From contig NC_065875.1 in NCBI RefSeq assembly GCF_933775445.1, positions 18,413,555 through 18,477,554 on the forward strand: 64,000 nt of DNA. The letters run 5' to 3'. Source of the DNA: Argentina anserina. Taxonomy: Eukaryota > Streptophyta > Magnoliopsida > Rosales > Rosaceae. The notes under the pieces are model-generated. The model did not search any database, was not told the DNA's origin, and was given only the letters and a program-made list of their open reading frames with translations. Shown here one piece after another: positions 25,516-38,002 of this stretch (the stretch's first letter is position 1; every line of letters starts with the position of its first letter). A program made the position numbers and the translations under genes.

Positions 25516-27267
25516 GCTTCAACTGCTTAAATACTCGGGAATCAATGCAGCAACATCTAATCTACATTTAAGTAGAAAACAATGCATCAATGCTGCAACA
25601 CCAGAAATTGAACTAAAACCAAATAAATCTACTTATTCAAACAAGACTCAAACTTTAAAAATCGAAACTTTGGCTGTTTGAACACAACCCAGAATCAAAA
25701 AACTAAAAAGGCATTATACAATTATATATAAGAATCAAACAAAAGCTTAAAAGCGTGCTAACCTACAAAACCCAGAAAGAAACACTCAGAATGAGGCTGT
25801 CATTGGAAAGCTAAACTGCATAAAAGGAAAACCTTTAGGCTTGGTATTAGCTTCAAACTATGAAATAGCACGGAAAATGGAAGCAAGCAAAGGCCAAAAT
25901 ATATAAGCTTGAAAAGTGCAGAGAATGCAAATTGTATAGATTTGATGGTGATGGCTAGTAATGTGGGTCAAAAGGGATTGAAAACAACATCACTATCAGC
26001 GCACAACAGCAAATCTAAATGCCTCAAGTTAAAGAGGGTTCACATAAAGTTGAGAGAGCACAAGGTATAAGAAAATGTGAACAAATACATGGAAAGAAAG
26101 CAGATTCAAAGCAGATGCAATAGGAAATAAGACTGACCAAACTTGAAAAGTAGTGACAATGGAAATGTGGGCTCCTTGGAGTTTTACTGGGTTTTTAAAG
26201 GAGAGTGCTTTTTTCTAAGTGTTAATAGAGAAATGAGGATGAGGAGGAGGAGGAGGAGGAGCCAATCCAGGACAAGCTGGCCTGTTAAGAACAAGCCAAG
26301 CAGCTTCTCTCCAGTTCTTTGTTGTTGTACTGGCTACACTATTATATGTCGGAATTTAAATTTTTTAATATTTTTATATCTATTTATTTTTGATACAGAG
26401 AAGAATATGTCTGTATATTAGTAGTTTTGTACTGTATCATTATTGGGAGAATGGAGAACAAATGGGGATGTAGTGGTGCATTAATTCTCTCAGAACCAAC
26501 ATTTTGTTAGAGCCGTGAAGATCTCTCTTCCTCCTTATATTAATGGGTCTGTAATCACTGAGGATTATGTTGGGGCAAAGTTTTGATCTCTCAAAATATT
26601 ACAAACAAAAATGATGATGAAAGTTTTATGACCGGTAAAATGACACGGGTGATTGATTTACTTCTTGCTATTTACTTCTCGTACATTTTCTTCAGACGCA
26701 TATCAACTCTTATATAGACACTGATGAGTAAAGTTGAAGTTATTGTTACTACTGGACATTCGTCATTCAGAAAAAGTCTCATGCTCGAATGTGTTGAATC
26801 CTCGAGATTAATAACAGCTCAACTTAGATATTTTTATGTTATCGAAATTCAAAAGTGTCACTCGACCACTTCAGCTTGAAAATTAACAACTACTATTTTT
26901 GTCCTCTTTCGATTCATCCTTATAAGTTAGTAAGATTCGAATTCATCAAGTATGTGGTGTTGGCGGTGTATTAAGATGCACCGGCAACTATGATACACTA
27001 AGATGCAAGACTAAATAAATACATTTCGAATTCAATTTAGATATAGTTTGTGAATTTCATTGGACTGTAATTTTGACCATTCATAATGATGATTAATGAA
27101 AATACAAAGACATCGCACAAAAAGACTATGACTTCTTGTTTTTCATTTAGGTTGTATCTAACTATCTATATGACAATTGTTTCTTGCCAAAAGAATATGC
27201 ATCCCCTAGTATTATTGGCTCGGCCATATAATGAGTTAATTTTGGCCAAAACAACAAAACAATATGT
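25516..27267. other. Upstream region of the BOR gene
   Basis: This stretch should hold the leader (perhaps with a 5' UTR intron) and promoter of the minus-strand BOR gene. A GGA-type trinucleotide run lies at 26231-26262. On the minus strand a TATA-like 'TTAATATAAGG' occurs near 26535-26545. No coding frame beyond short chance ones was found. From about 26600 the sequence is AT-rich intergenic. Confidence 0.5.
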
Positions 27268-27616
27268 GATAAAGTGATATGGGGTTCACATTCAAAATCA
27301 ATTCGCAATAGAGAGTGACTCAAACCCTTATAAACCCACATGTTATGTCATAATTCTCAATGTGAGATTTATATTCTCATCACGCCCCCACACGTGTGGC
27401 GAATTTTCAAGTCATACATATGGACAACATTTTGGGTGACGTGGAGTCCGTGTAGTCATTTGGGCTTCACATGTGGACGTGGGTAACCCGCTCTGATACC
27501 ATGATAAAGTGATATGGGGTTCACATCTAAAACCAATTGGCAATAGATGAAGTGGCTCAAACTCTTATAAACTCACAGGCTAGGTCATAATTCTCAATGT
27601 GAGATTTATATTCTCA
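27268..27616. repeat. Pair of about 112-bp direct repeats, probable retroelement remnant
   Basis: A segment starting 'gataaagtgatatggggttc' at 27268 recurs at 27503. Both copies end 'gtgagatttatattctca' (27379 and 27616) and differ by about a dozen changes. The spacer contains 'cacgcccccacacgtgtgg' and 'ctctgataccatg', phrases common in plant retroelement-derived repeats. The spacing is 235 bp. Class and full extent are unknown. Confidence 0.8.
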
Positions 27617-28918
27617 ACAATATGATGAGTAAAGTTGACTCTGCGGGCCATCAGATTCACTTATGATCAAGCTGTAAAACCTTTTCTCAAGGAGTCAAGG
27701 GTCAAACAAAACAGTAAAACTTCAATCACACCAGTAAATATCAGCAGTGGCATTTTCCATTCATCTCAACTTACGAGCTGATTAAGCTTATTACTTATGT
27801 TGTTCATATCTCTGAAGATGGCGAAAATGTAACAAAAGAAAACAGATGTAAAAAATGTCTAACAGATTGTTCGAGCTGGGAAAACGGATCCTCCTCAGAG
27901 AACAATCAGCAAGCCCCGGTGTCGAACCCTAGATGGTTCGACCCTTCGTTCTCTGTTGTTGTTGGCGTGTCAGTACCTTTGAGTTAGGTACAACTGTTGC
28001 TTTGTTTGACAATGATCGCGCTCACGTACTGTTTTCTTCTCAAACGATTGCTCCGCAGTTGCTGATAAATCGCTGAAGTTCGAATGACCTATACACAACC
28101 GGAGTTGCTAGGTACCTTTCACTCCACCTCAAGTAGATGACCGATCTTACTTTTGACCGCTTGGGGAAAAGCAGAGCTTATATTGTGTCGTTAATAGCAA
28201 GACTCTCTCGCGAATAGGATTTGCTGACTAGTGCAGACTTCTGTGTTCGCTAGAAGCTAAGCTAGCGACTCGATGGATTTGACTCGAATTCCCGAAGTTA
28301 ACCAGACTTATTGCTACATGCAGCGCGAGGCGTGCATCTGGGTAGCTCTGCTCCGATAGGAGACTTGGTTGCCGAAGCGAATCAGACTTTTACTCCGTGG
28401 GGAGATTTTGACTATGCGGTTGCGCGATAGTTTGTTTGACGTTGCGTGTGTTATTCTGTGTCAACCCCCTTATATAGAGAACACAACTTGTTCTTTCTTG
28501 CTAATCAAGTCTTGAGAACCTCCTAGTTGATTTAGATTTACCTTCCTTAATCAACTCAGATTCTATATGGCGATAGTCCCCTAAATCTATTCCAATACGG
28601 CAGGTAATCTTGCTTTGTAATATACTTTCCCCAAATAACAGGTCCACGAGCCTAAATAGTCCAGATAATACCAGAGTATTATTTTAGGCCCAAACACAGA
28701 TGCAAAAGAGAGTTCAAAACTTTGATTGTATAGTTGATGGACTTGTGCATCAAATTTATGGACCCCCCCCATGGGACGTAATCTATACTCCTAAGTTTGT
28801 TTTCTTCCCAAAAATTATTCCCCATTGTTTCAAATCTGCATTAATGAAGATAAAATGCTTAGAAACAGCGAGGTTTTCTATTTGGATACTCTTTCACAAG
28901 TGAAGGTGATCATGACTT
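27617..28918. other. Repeat-like non-coding sequence
   Basis: A moderately GC-rich block at 27880-28470 ('gaaccctagatggttcgac', later 'ccccttatatagagaacac') stands out from the AT-rich flanks. It lacks any long reading frame. It looks like transposon-derived DNA, but no terminal repeats or target duplication were found. Confidence 0.4.
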
Positions 28919-29273
28919 TATATATATATATATATAGGAGAATTTTCAGGTACGGATTCGCCGATTCCGGCGAATGCAGGCTGGAACGGCGGGGCGGACT
29001 ACGACAGCCGCACTCCCCACCTCCCGGCGGTCCCGTCGGTGCCGGTCGGAGCTCCATCGGCGACCTACGGTGGCCGGAATCGCGAAATTGCCGGAATCTG
29101 CCCAGAAACTTGATTTTTGCAGTTTTCAGCCGCCGTGGGCCACCGATGGAGCTCCGGCCGGCACAGACGGGATCGTCGGGAGGTGGGTAGTGCGGCTGTG
29201 CTGGTCCGCCGCGCCGTTGCGGCCTGCCATCGCCGGAATCGGCGAATCCGCACGGTGCAGACACCTGAAGTGG

Positions 29274-29305
<32 letters not shown>
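28919..29305. mobile_element. GC-rich fold-back (palindromic) element inserted in a TA microsatellite
   Basis: Two arms of about 135-150 bp (28937-29074 and 29129-29275) are reverse complements of each other with scattered mismatches; both contain GGATTCGCCGATTCCGGCG and GGAGCTCCATCGG. They enclose a loop of about 54 nt. TA runs border both sides (28919-28936, 29276-29305). The arms are very GC-rich in an AT-rich neighbourhood. Short frames on both strands give near-identical peptides only because of the palindrome. The arrangement matches MITEs or fold-back elements that target TA repeats (like the rice Micron type). No transposase is present. Confidence 0.85.
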
Positions 29306-29309
<4 letters not shown>

Positions 29310-31593
29310 TAAGATTTTGATCATCAATCTTTTCGTTTTTAAGAACAGAATAGTCATGATTGACAATCATTTTCTCTATGTGGCTACTAATTTTATGCAC
29401 TGATCATAAAGCCACAGCAAGTAAATAAACGAGTAGGTCTTTATTGTCATTCCAGGACCCTCATTGGAAATGAGTACAGCAGAATTCTGGACCTATATAA
29501 TTCCAATCTTCTGCACCATTCAACTGTCTGCAGGGAAGTTCAATTATTGCCTATAAATGTCGGTTCTTTGTTTATTCATTACATATTTATTTTAAAAGAC
29601 AACTCATGGTCTCATGTCACTGTGAAGTCAACCGTTCATAATGCAAATGTGTTAATTAGATTGTAACTTCCATGTTATAGAGTACTGAAATTACGAAACT
29701 AGATGACTGTTGACACATTTGCTCATAACTTTACAGACGCAAACACAACTGGCTTTGTTCTAAATTAATGTGTTTAAGTGTGTTGCCAAATCTGTAGCGC
29801 CATTTGATACTGTTGTTTGCAAGTAAGATTCACCATTGGCATCCATTCTTGGCTTTTGATTTACCAGATGACTTCTTACTCTTCCAGTTGTAGCCCCAAC
29901 AGAATGAGCTAGGCAGCTAGCCTAATTGTTCCTACAAGCACGAGATGTCTGAAGAAGACTTCAATTAGGCATTGCAATCTTAATGATTTTGTCTCTCGCA
30001 CAAGAACTGTAGCCAAACTCTCTTTAGACCTGAGCCATAGACACTTGAGGCAAAAGACAAACTATACCCACCAGTATGCCACCAAAAGCAGTTCTGCTAT
30101 TTTTTTCACAATGTTCATCATTGACTGATTCCATACCAGCTGCTAAATTCATAATGCATGTTTGGAGATTGAGTTCATGTGCTTTCATCCAGTCTAGTTT
30201 CTGTGGCTCGAACTGTGACTCGTGTCGATGTGACAAACAAAGTCAACTTCGCCCTTTAACAGATTACAGAAATCCCATGCCTACATTCATGTCATCACAT
30301 ACAAAGGAGAAGAGTTTAAAGAGCTGTTTTGAATTCCCTAAGCTAGGAGCATAGAAACAAGAGAGGTATAGAAGAAAACTCCGTCTCTAATGTCTTACAT
30401 GTAGCACGCTTCCTGAAATATTAGAATCACATCATGATCTGCAAGTCATCACTAATCACCTCCTGTTTGTTCTCTGTGCTAAATTAATCTCAGATACAAT
30501 GGCACAACATTTCTCAAGGGACACGAACTCATTCAAGAAACGATGTTGATAAAATCTTTTGCTTGTTTTACAGAAGCAGGGATGGGAAATTATATCAGCT
30601 CTTTCTATTTATCAACATAGCAAACACATAAAACAATAAGAACTCAGAACCTGGATCACTGCAATTGTGCAGGACTTTATCCGCGCTTAAGCCTTTGGGT
30701 CCCTAAAATTTGATAATATCCTTTCTAGCAAGGAAAAATCACATAGGCTTCAAAACAGAAGGATGATAGAAGGATGATAGGCCATTGGGTTGACACTAAT
30801 GAGTTCTGAGTTTTAAATTTCCAGATTTGCAAATCTTAAAGTCTACTAGTTTTTCCTTCCATCCATGTAAAGGAACTCGTCAACAGATGACATATGTAAT
30901 TCCTATGACAGGATCCCTTGATTCAGAAGCAGTATCTGATAAAATCCTCAGTTCCAACTTAGTGAACCCATATACTGTATGCTGTACCCAAAAGAATTTG
31001 GAAACACTGCTTGAATTATTCAAATATGATAAGGAGCAGTGTACCAAATATTTAGTTATGAGGATCTAAGTAGAGAATATGAAGGGTAAGCATGTTATGA
31101 TCACAACCTAAAACTGAGGTTGAATATCTCTGCTTTAACAAGGACTATGACACAATCTGGTAAGAATATATGAGGCCATTGAATTCGGAAATTGATAAAT
31201 TTTTGGTTGCAGATAGGAAACATATGTGCAGTTTGTGGCAACGAGATAGCCTAGCAAACTGCTCATATCTAGAAAACAAAAAGTGCAAACCAAAGAAGAG
31301 TTGGCTAGTAATAGCATTTTTCTTTCTCTATCTTGAATGTAAATCTGTATTTCTCTTTCCAGTAAGAACATAACCCCCAAACAGTAAAAGGGTGGACAAG
31401 AAACAACCACGGCAAAAGTGAACTAAAGGGGGGGAAAATAAAGACTACCAAAGCGAGTCCCCGCTATCATTAACTATAACCATGACCGAGTATATCAAAA
31501 ACTCAGGATCCGATAAAAACTTTGACCACGCAAAACAGCACTAAGAAAATGAAACTGTGAATAGCTTCCGACTCATTCTCATAGCTCCTCAAT
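29306..31593. other. Intergenic; no gene recognised
   Basis: Contains scattered short frames (such as 30024-30236 minus and 31135-31410 minus) without recognisable domains or splice partners. The right end, above about 31400, is the likely 3' UTR of the YTH gene. I see no RNA gene or transposon ends. Confidence 0.5.
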
Positions 31594-34531
31594 TTAGTTA
31601 AGGAAACTGCCCTTCTCGAGTTTTAGTGCTCTAGGATCCAGAGGGATTGTTCCAACTGTTAAAGTACCCAAAGATTCAGCAAATCCATTAACTCTGACAG
31701 GAATCGAGCCTACAGTGACAACATCAGCGTTTTTTGAGTTATCAGTAGCAGCACCAGCTGAAGAATCAAGCTCTACCTGCTTCGGATCAATAGTGAGTGA
31801 ACCAATTTTCAAGGTAGATACAGCATCACATTCTGCTTCAATTGCTCTTTTCTCTGAGTTTTCACTCCTGATACTTGAACCATTAGCTTTTAAGTCTGAG
31901 GAAATCTGGTCAGATGCAGAAACCGGAGACTTTGCTGAGTTGATTGCATCACTAAATTTGGTGTCTTTCTCCTCTTTGTTGCGAGGGAGCTCACGAACAG
32001 GGTTCACCCTGCGTGGGGGACCTAATGCTGTTGCTACAAACGGAGTCTCAAAATTTCTAACATGATATCTGCCTCTCTCATCCTGCATGATTTTCTGACG
32101 GTCTTCATAGTACATAAAGTCATCAAGCAAAGAGGTCTTCATTGTGTGATTCTTAAAAACTTTCAACATCTCCAAGCCTTTCTTATACATGATCTGCAGA
32201 ACAAAATTAAATAGTTAGGAATTCAGAAATCCATTGAGGGGTATACAGACAACAATATAAGTCATACTTAAATGGTTCGGGCAAACCCTCTGTACTAAGT
32301 CCGTGGAACATATTCATAACAAACAGTAACAATATCACCAAAAAGCTTTTGACTTGTACATATCTAGGTTCTACCAAAAATCACACATCTCTGGCTAAAT
32401 ATGACTAAGAAACATTATCACACATGTGATAACAACAACAAAAGATAATCAAGGCAATGCATCCAGAAAGAATGTAAATATACCTCCTGAGTATCCCTGC
32501 TATTCGTCACAGGCTTGTTCTCATTGTTCTCCAAAACAATGTGCCTGGCACTGGTGTTTGGCACATCTTTGACGATGTGCCATTTAACAGGGAAGCTTCC
32601 ACTCCATTTATCTTGCTGCCAAAAGTCCATATCCTTGTTGAAGTCAACCGGGCCAACCATCTCTGCAACGCCACAGAATTGACCACTTGCATTTACCTAT
32701 AAAATATGAAATTCCAATTTAGCATAACCAAATATCATTAAAGTGACGCTTCAATATTACTTCACACAAACTTGCAAGAAAAGCTTGACATGAGATCTGA
32801 CAAGTAAGACACTGTATAACTCACCGAAAAGAAGAGAAAGATGGGACAGCCTCCAGGGTTCCCTGCAGCTCTTCGTTGGGCATCTTCATAAGCACTGCTC
32901 AATTTCTTGTTGCCATGGGGTGTGGATGACCAGACATTGTATTTAACACTCTTATGCACGTCATCCTCGCTGTATGATTTTATTACAAAAAACTTTGCAT
33001 GCACATAATCAACTGGGAGATTATCCTTGTTATACTGATCCATGCAAATAATGATATTTCCGTGTGCATTACAATCTCCAGCCTGCGTCGTATATGCTTT
33101 AACAGCTAACTGATTTTTTGGCCTACTGATTCTAGGACCACAATTCTGCTCACTCAACTGCTCAACATTTTGTATATCATTCCAGGCCCTGCCAACATGG
33201 AACTTTGGCCTAAGCTTAGCCACAGCATCTCGTCCTTGTGCACCAGATCCAAAGTCAGACAAGCCATTGCCTACTGGGATTGCTACCTTCAATTGATTAT
33301 GATGAGGCAATACTTTCCCATTTGACAGGTTATCCATGGATGAAACTGAGCCAGATGCACTTTTACTCTGAACATATGGAAAGAAGTGAAATCACCATTA
33401 AAATCCTCCTCAATAATGTATTAGAAACTCCAAAGCTATGTGTCTATGGTGTGGTGTGTGGCATGTGGTGTGTGGTGTGTGGTGTGCCGACTTTAACAAG
33501 AAAAAGAGTATTACCTGGTAAGCAGGGTTTGGAAAACGTCCAGAAGAAATACTACCATGAGTTGCAGCTTGCTTGTTTGGTCCAACATTGTCTCTTGGCC
33601 TTTCTAGTAACCTAGTCAAGGGACTAATCTGATTTGAAGATGTCTTAGGAGTGTTAGGGAAGGCTCCCGAAGCGGAATTCAAATTATATTTAAGGCCTCT
33701 TCCACCAGTTCTATTAATAGATGTTCCAGTATCGTAAAAAGAGTCGGGTGAATTGTTGGGAATGACATCTGGCTGAACAAAAGGGACATAAGAAGGTGAA
33801 GAGACAGAATTCTGATAACTAGGGATGGTATAATACTGTTGGCCATCAACACCTATCATAGCACCAGGTATGTAAGGGTTGTAAGGGTTGTATGAAGTCT
33901 GTGCATATCCATAGCCAGGTGGATAATATACATAAGGAAAACTTTCATTTTGCACACCCTGAAACAGAGAAAAATTTGAGAATAACCAAGAAAATAAGCC
34001 GCAAAATAAATAATGTAATTCTACACATATTGAAGAGAGAAATCACAAGTCACATACCATGTACTGGAGATCCGGACCATCTGCACCAAAAATCCTACAT
34101 TGGTCCTCCCATTCACCGGGTGATTCAAATCCTGACCGCATTAAATTTAAACAACATCAATGAGAGTACAACACACATTAGTCATCTTCGAATCTACCAG
34201 AATGAAAAGACGCTATATATACCTGTACAGTAGTACCCATAATTGTTGGCAGTAGGATAATACATGCCCTGATCAACTACATACTCGGGGGCTCCTTCGT
34301 TGTACATGGCATCAACTTGTTCATAGGGAGTCGTATAATGCATATTTGGTTCCATGCCTTGAATCTGCGCAAGACAAGTCCCGAACACTCAACAACCCAG
34401 CAATAGTGCAATATCCCCGATAACTAATCAAAGCAAACCGAAACTAACAATGCTCTAGTAAGACAGTCAAGATAATACCATATACATACCATGTAAACCT
34501 CGTTATCCACGTGTTCAGGGACATTATACAT
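31594..34531 (-). CDS. YTH-domain m6A reader, ECT family (YTHDF type)
   Basis: Seven coding exons: 34531-34490, 34364-34223, 34131-34058, 33958-33515, 33367-32825, 32696-32484 and 32193-31594, giving about 685 residues in phase. The C-terminal half is a YTH domain starting near residue 346 ([21 protein letters not shown]). It has the aromatic cage tryptophans W380 (NVWSS), W441 and W446 (DFWQQDKW), plus [11 protein letters not shown] and [15 protein letters not shown]. These residues bind N6-methyladenosine in mRNA, so binding should be intact. The N-terminal 340 residues are Tyr/Pro/Gly/Asn/Gln-rich and disordered ([15 protein letters not shown]), typical of cytoplasmic ECT proteins that form condensates. 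The start is the least certain part: ATG at 34531 is the first in-frame methionine, but the open frame extends upstream to a possible acceptor and a further 5' exon cannot be excluded. ECT subtype is not resolved. Confidence 0.92.
33442..33487. repeat. GTGTG/TGGTG low-complexity tract in an intron of the YTH gene
   Basis: A run of GTGTG and GTGGT units lies in the intron between the exons ending at 33515 and starting at 33367. It is purine/pyrimidine-unbalanced but non-coding. Confidence 0.85.
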
Positions 34532-36659
34532 TTCGATAGAAGGACTGGCACCCCTACACAACACAACCATAAAAAAATTCAGCGACAAGTAATTATATAA
34601 ACATGGGCAGATAAACCTTAAACCAAATTTAACAAGAAACCGAGCACGAATCAAACTAGGACAATCATATCGAACCATTCAAGTAATAGCAGACAGAAAT
34701 TAGATCTGAACTGAAAAAAAAACTCAGCAAGTCATATAGACAACACCGACAACAATAATCCAACTCATTCAGCCCCTAAATCCCTAAACCTAACCTATGC
34801 AATCCCCAAATAACTCTATTAACAATATAGCTAAAACTATTTAACAATATATTAAAATTAAAATCATAGTTGCAGTTAGGGATTAAGTTCGGTGAGCTCA
34901 TAAATCCAAAGTAATTAGGTTCTAATTACAGAGAGAGCGAGCGAGAGAGACGAGCTACCTGAATTGTAGAAGAGACGAAAGAGAAGAGGAAACAAGGTAG
35001 GGGAGTGAGGGCTAATTACCAAGAGAGACAGAGACGAATCAATCAATCCATGGTTGACCTAGAAAGCTTGAAGACGCGGGACTCGAGGAGGAGAGAATTA
35101 GGGTTTTGCCGCAACATTGCCTTTTGGAATAATCGAATCACGCGAACGCGACGCGCTTAAGAAACCCTAACCATTTTAGAGAGAGAGAGAGAGAGAGAGA
35201 GAGGGGGACCAAGGCGGTTCTGGTGTGGGTGGGAAGGTGTGGGACTGTATATAGAGAAGGCCAGAGGGGGGATTCGAGCAAAAACGGTGCGTTTTTGGGG
35301 AGGGAATTTTGGTGGATTGTGAAAAGTCGAGAGCGCCCCCGTTGGAGGACCACGAGAGCGCCATGGGGAAAGAGGAGTAGCGGGAAAGTGTGGAATTTGT
35401 CAACATTTACCAAACTACGTCATTTTTGTGGGATTAGTCGGTAACGCCAATAAACACAATATATCTGTCATATTGAAGGGTAGGGATCGAGTGTATTTAA
35501 CGTACATACGATTTATGCCATGTCATATCTACAGTAATTTTCTATGTTCGTAATTAGAGTGAATTGATCGAGTACGTGTGAATCTATGTCGAATTTTAGT
35601 ACAAGAGGAAGCTAGCTAGATTAGAGAAACGAAGAAGAACAATTGGACAAGTGAACCGTGTGTGCCAAAACTGAGTTTGTAACGTGAATATATCATAGCA
35701 ATGCAAGGAGATATAAAAATCGCTTCCGAGTTTGAAGACTACCAAGAACTCGAAAAACTATGCTTATTGGCTTGAATAGGCTTTGAGCAATTGTTCGAAG
35801 TTTTTACTCTATATGTAGGATTCAAAACCCCTAGCTACTAGTTGTCATTTTAATCGGGGGTCTGATTTTTCTGAGGTCAAGTTTCCCAATTTCATATGAG
35901 CTAGGTCATACTGTATCTCTTAGATTTCGTTCCCCTTAAGGACTCCTTTTAAGTTACGTAACTAAAGAGTATGATTCCATTAAATTTCTTAGAAAACTCG
36001 TTTGGTCGATCAGTAGAAGACTCCATTGTTGTTTGTCTTGTTAAAATTTGTCAAACTTATGAGAGTAAATTTGGATGTACGAAACTTGCAAGAATAGGTA
36101 ACTAATTACATTTTTAATTAGGTTTTGTGGCATGAAAAGGAATACTAGGCATGGTATGATACTATTTTTTGGAGAAATTATTATATATACCCGCTACATA
36201 TTCCACGTGACGTACCCCTTAATGTTATTGGTCCATTTTTTACTGTGATTATTTCTGATTTGTTCTTATATGTAAATAATTTTTGTCATTTTTACCGCGT
36301 GTATTTTAATTATACCATAGCGTAATATGATTGACTTGGCACTCCGGGTACACATATTAATTACTCATATTTCTTGTTCGCACTACAACTCTACAATACC
36401 TAATTGATTTAGGTGTAATTACTTGCCTATTCTTATGATTTGGTTATAGTCTATTTAAACAGCAAGAGCAAGATAATTGGTAGCCACAAAATTCTTCTTT
36501 TGTCAATCTACACGCTCCAATTTATCTCTCTTCCAGATCGAATGGGTTTTTGGGGAAAATTAAATAAGTTCTTCAACGAAGACGAGAAAAACAAGTACAA
36601 TGAACCGCAAGCAAGATTATGTATTGCGAAGTAGAAGTTGTATAGCCGAAGCAGATCGG
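34532..36659. other. YTH gene leader and promoter, then intergenic
   Basis: About 34530-35400 should contain the 5' UTR exons of the YTH gene. It includes a short minus-strand ATG-GAT-TGA at about 35050, a (GA)n run at 35179-35203 and a GC-rich start region to 35400. From there to 36659 the sequence is AT-rich without a supported gene. A 31-codon frame at 36541 is too short to call. Confidence 0.5.
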
Positions 36660-37178
36660 TGTAGACATGGTAATCAAATGGGCCAGATTTGGACACGGCC
36701 CGGACACGCGGACACGTACCAACTCATAATAAAAGTGAGTGCTTATGGTGAGAATCGAACCTTGGTCACCAAGGCACTCAACAACTCCTCAACCATTCCA
36801 ACAGATTCAGTTTTTGTTATATTTATGCACACTTTAATATATATATATATAAGGAGAGAAACTCATGATAAAAATAAGAATGCTTATGGTGGGATTCGAA
36901 CCTTGGTTATCCAAGATACTTATCAAGTCCTTAGCCATTCTAACAAGTTATGTTTTCATCATTTTATTGCACACTTTGACATATATATACATCTAAAATT
37001 CTAAATACTTTCAAATTTATAAAATATTTTTTAAATAAATATATATATATATTAAAAATAATATTTAATTAACGTGTCCACCACGTGTCCGTGTCCAAAA
37101 AAATTTCTATATGTCGTGTCTACGTATCGAATCGTGTCCAATACAGACACTCGTGTCTGTGTCCGTGTCCGTGCTACT
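36660..37178. mobile_element. GTGTCC-rich transposon remnant with internal duplication
   Basis: Both ends are dense in GGACACG/CGTGTCC motifs (36690-36718 and 37070-37170), the same subterminal theme as the hAT-type element at 39629-41665. The core has two related copies of about 120 bp that begin 'cttatggtg' (36743 and 36886) and end 'gcacacttt' followed by a TA run. It separates upstream DNA from the zinc-knuckle part of the copia element. I could not match the left end to the right end, so target duplication and boundaries are unproven. Confidence 0.55.
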
Positions 37179-37189
37179 TAGGGAAGAAG

Positions 37190-37889
37190 GCTTGATCTCA
37201 AGTGCACTAATTGTGAGAAGATTGGGAGATAAGGTATTGGTCACCTTAAAGAGACTTGCTAGATTCTTCATCCTGAGCTAAAAAATAAGTTTCATGATGC
37301 AAGGAGACAGTCTAAACATGTCTTCACTCCAAAGGCAAATCAAGCTTGCCTCTTAACTACAGAAGGGATGCCTAACTATACTGCAAACTCAATTACTCTC
37401 ATTAATGAGTTTGCAGTATTTGTTTAGCAGAGGCAGTGGAATGTATAAGGTGGAGACACCACTGCAATGTTAGGAAAGTTTGCAAGCTACCTTGTTGAGA
37501 GTGATCTGGTTCAACAAGAAGAAATTTCAGGTATCATTTGTGTTATCTCAACTACTTTGGATGTGTGCAAAGATAATGACTTTTGGATTGTAGATTTAGG
37601 TGCCTCTGATCACATAATTAATAATGCTACCAACTTGAGTGACTTTCATGTTTTTGAAACACCTTCTCATGTCTCTGTTGCAAATGGTAAAAAAGTTTCA
37701 ATTTTGGAGAAAGGGAAGCTTAAGTTATTCTCGAGTCACATTCATTCTAATATTATGTTTGTTACATCTTTTCCATTCAAACTCCTCTTTGTTGAAACAA
37801 TTACTCACTCATTAGATTGTCTTGCAATCTCCTCAACAACTAATATTGTCTTTCAGGATAGAGTATCAGGGAAGAAGATTGGTGAATGA
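37190..37889 (+). pseudogene. Copia gag zinc knuckle and protease region, broken
   Basis: The frame shows a CCHC-like knuckle (LKCTNCEKIG...GHLKETC) with a stop within it. Downstream is FWIVDLGASDHI, the copia aspartic protease site, where the usual D-S-G triad reads D-L-G. Such a change should abolish activity. Several stops lie between the knuckle and the protease. The frame ends at 37889, before the integrase. Confidence 0.85.
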
Positions 37890-38002
37890 TTCTATCTTAA
37901 TGGCCTTTACTACATTTCGTCTTCTTCGAGTCTTTCTCAAGGTCTTGTTGTAGAATTATTCTCTCAACATCTATGACATTTACGTCTAGCTCATCCTTCA
38001 AG

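Noticed and set aside
28825..29366. Frames of 121, 162 and 110 codons on both strands
   Set aside because: They are produced by the GC-rich palindrome. Both strands give nearly the same Arg/Pro-rich peptide and end in TA-repeat codons (YIYIY).
30024..30236. 70-codon minus-strand frame
   Set aside because: Isolated, no family motif and no exon partners in phase.
35179..35203. (GA)n run as a possible functional array
   Set aside because: Simple leader/promoter microsatellite, common in plant genes.
36541..36634. 31-codon frame MGFWGKLNKFFNEDEK...
   Set aside because: A good-looking start but very short, with no known relative, and it ends where the GTGTCC-rich remnant begins.
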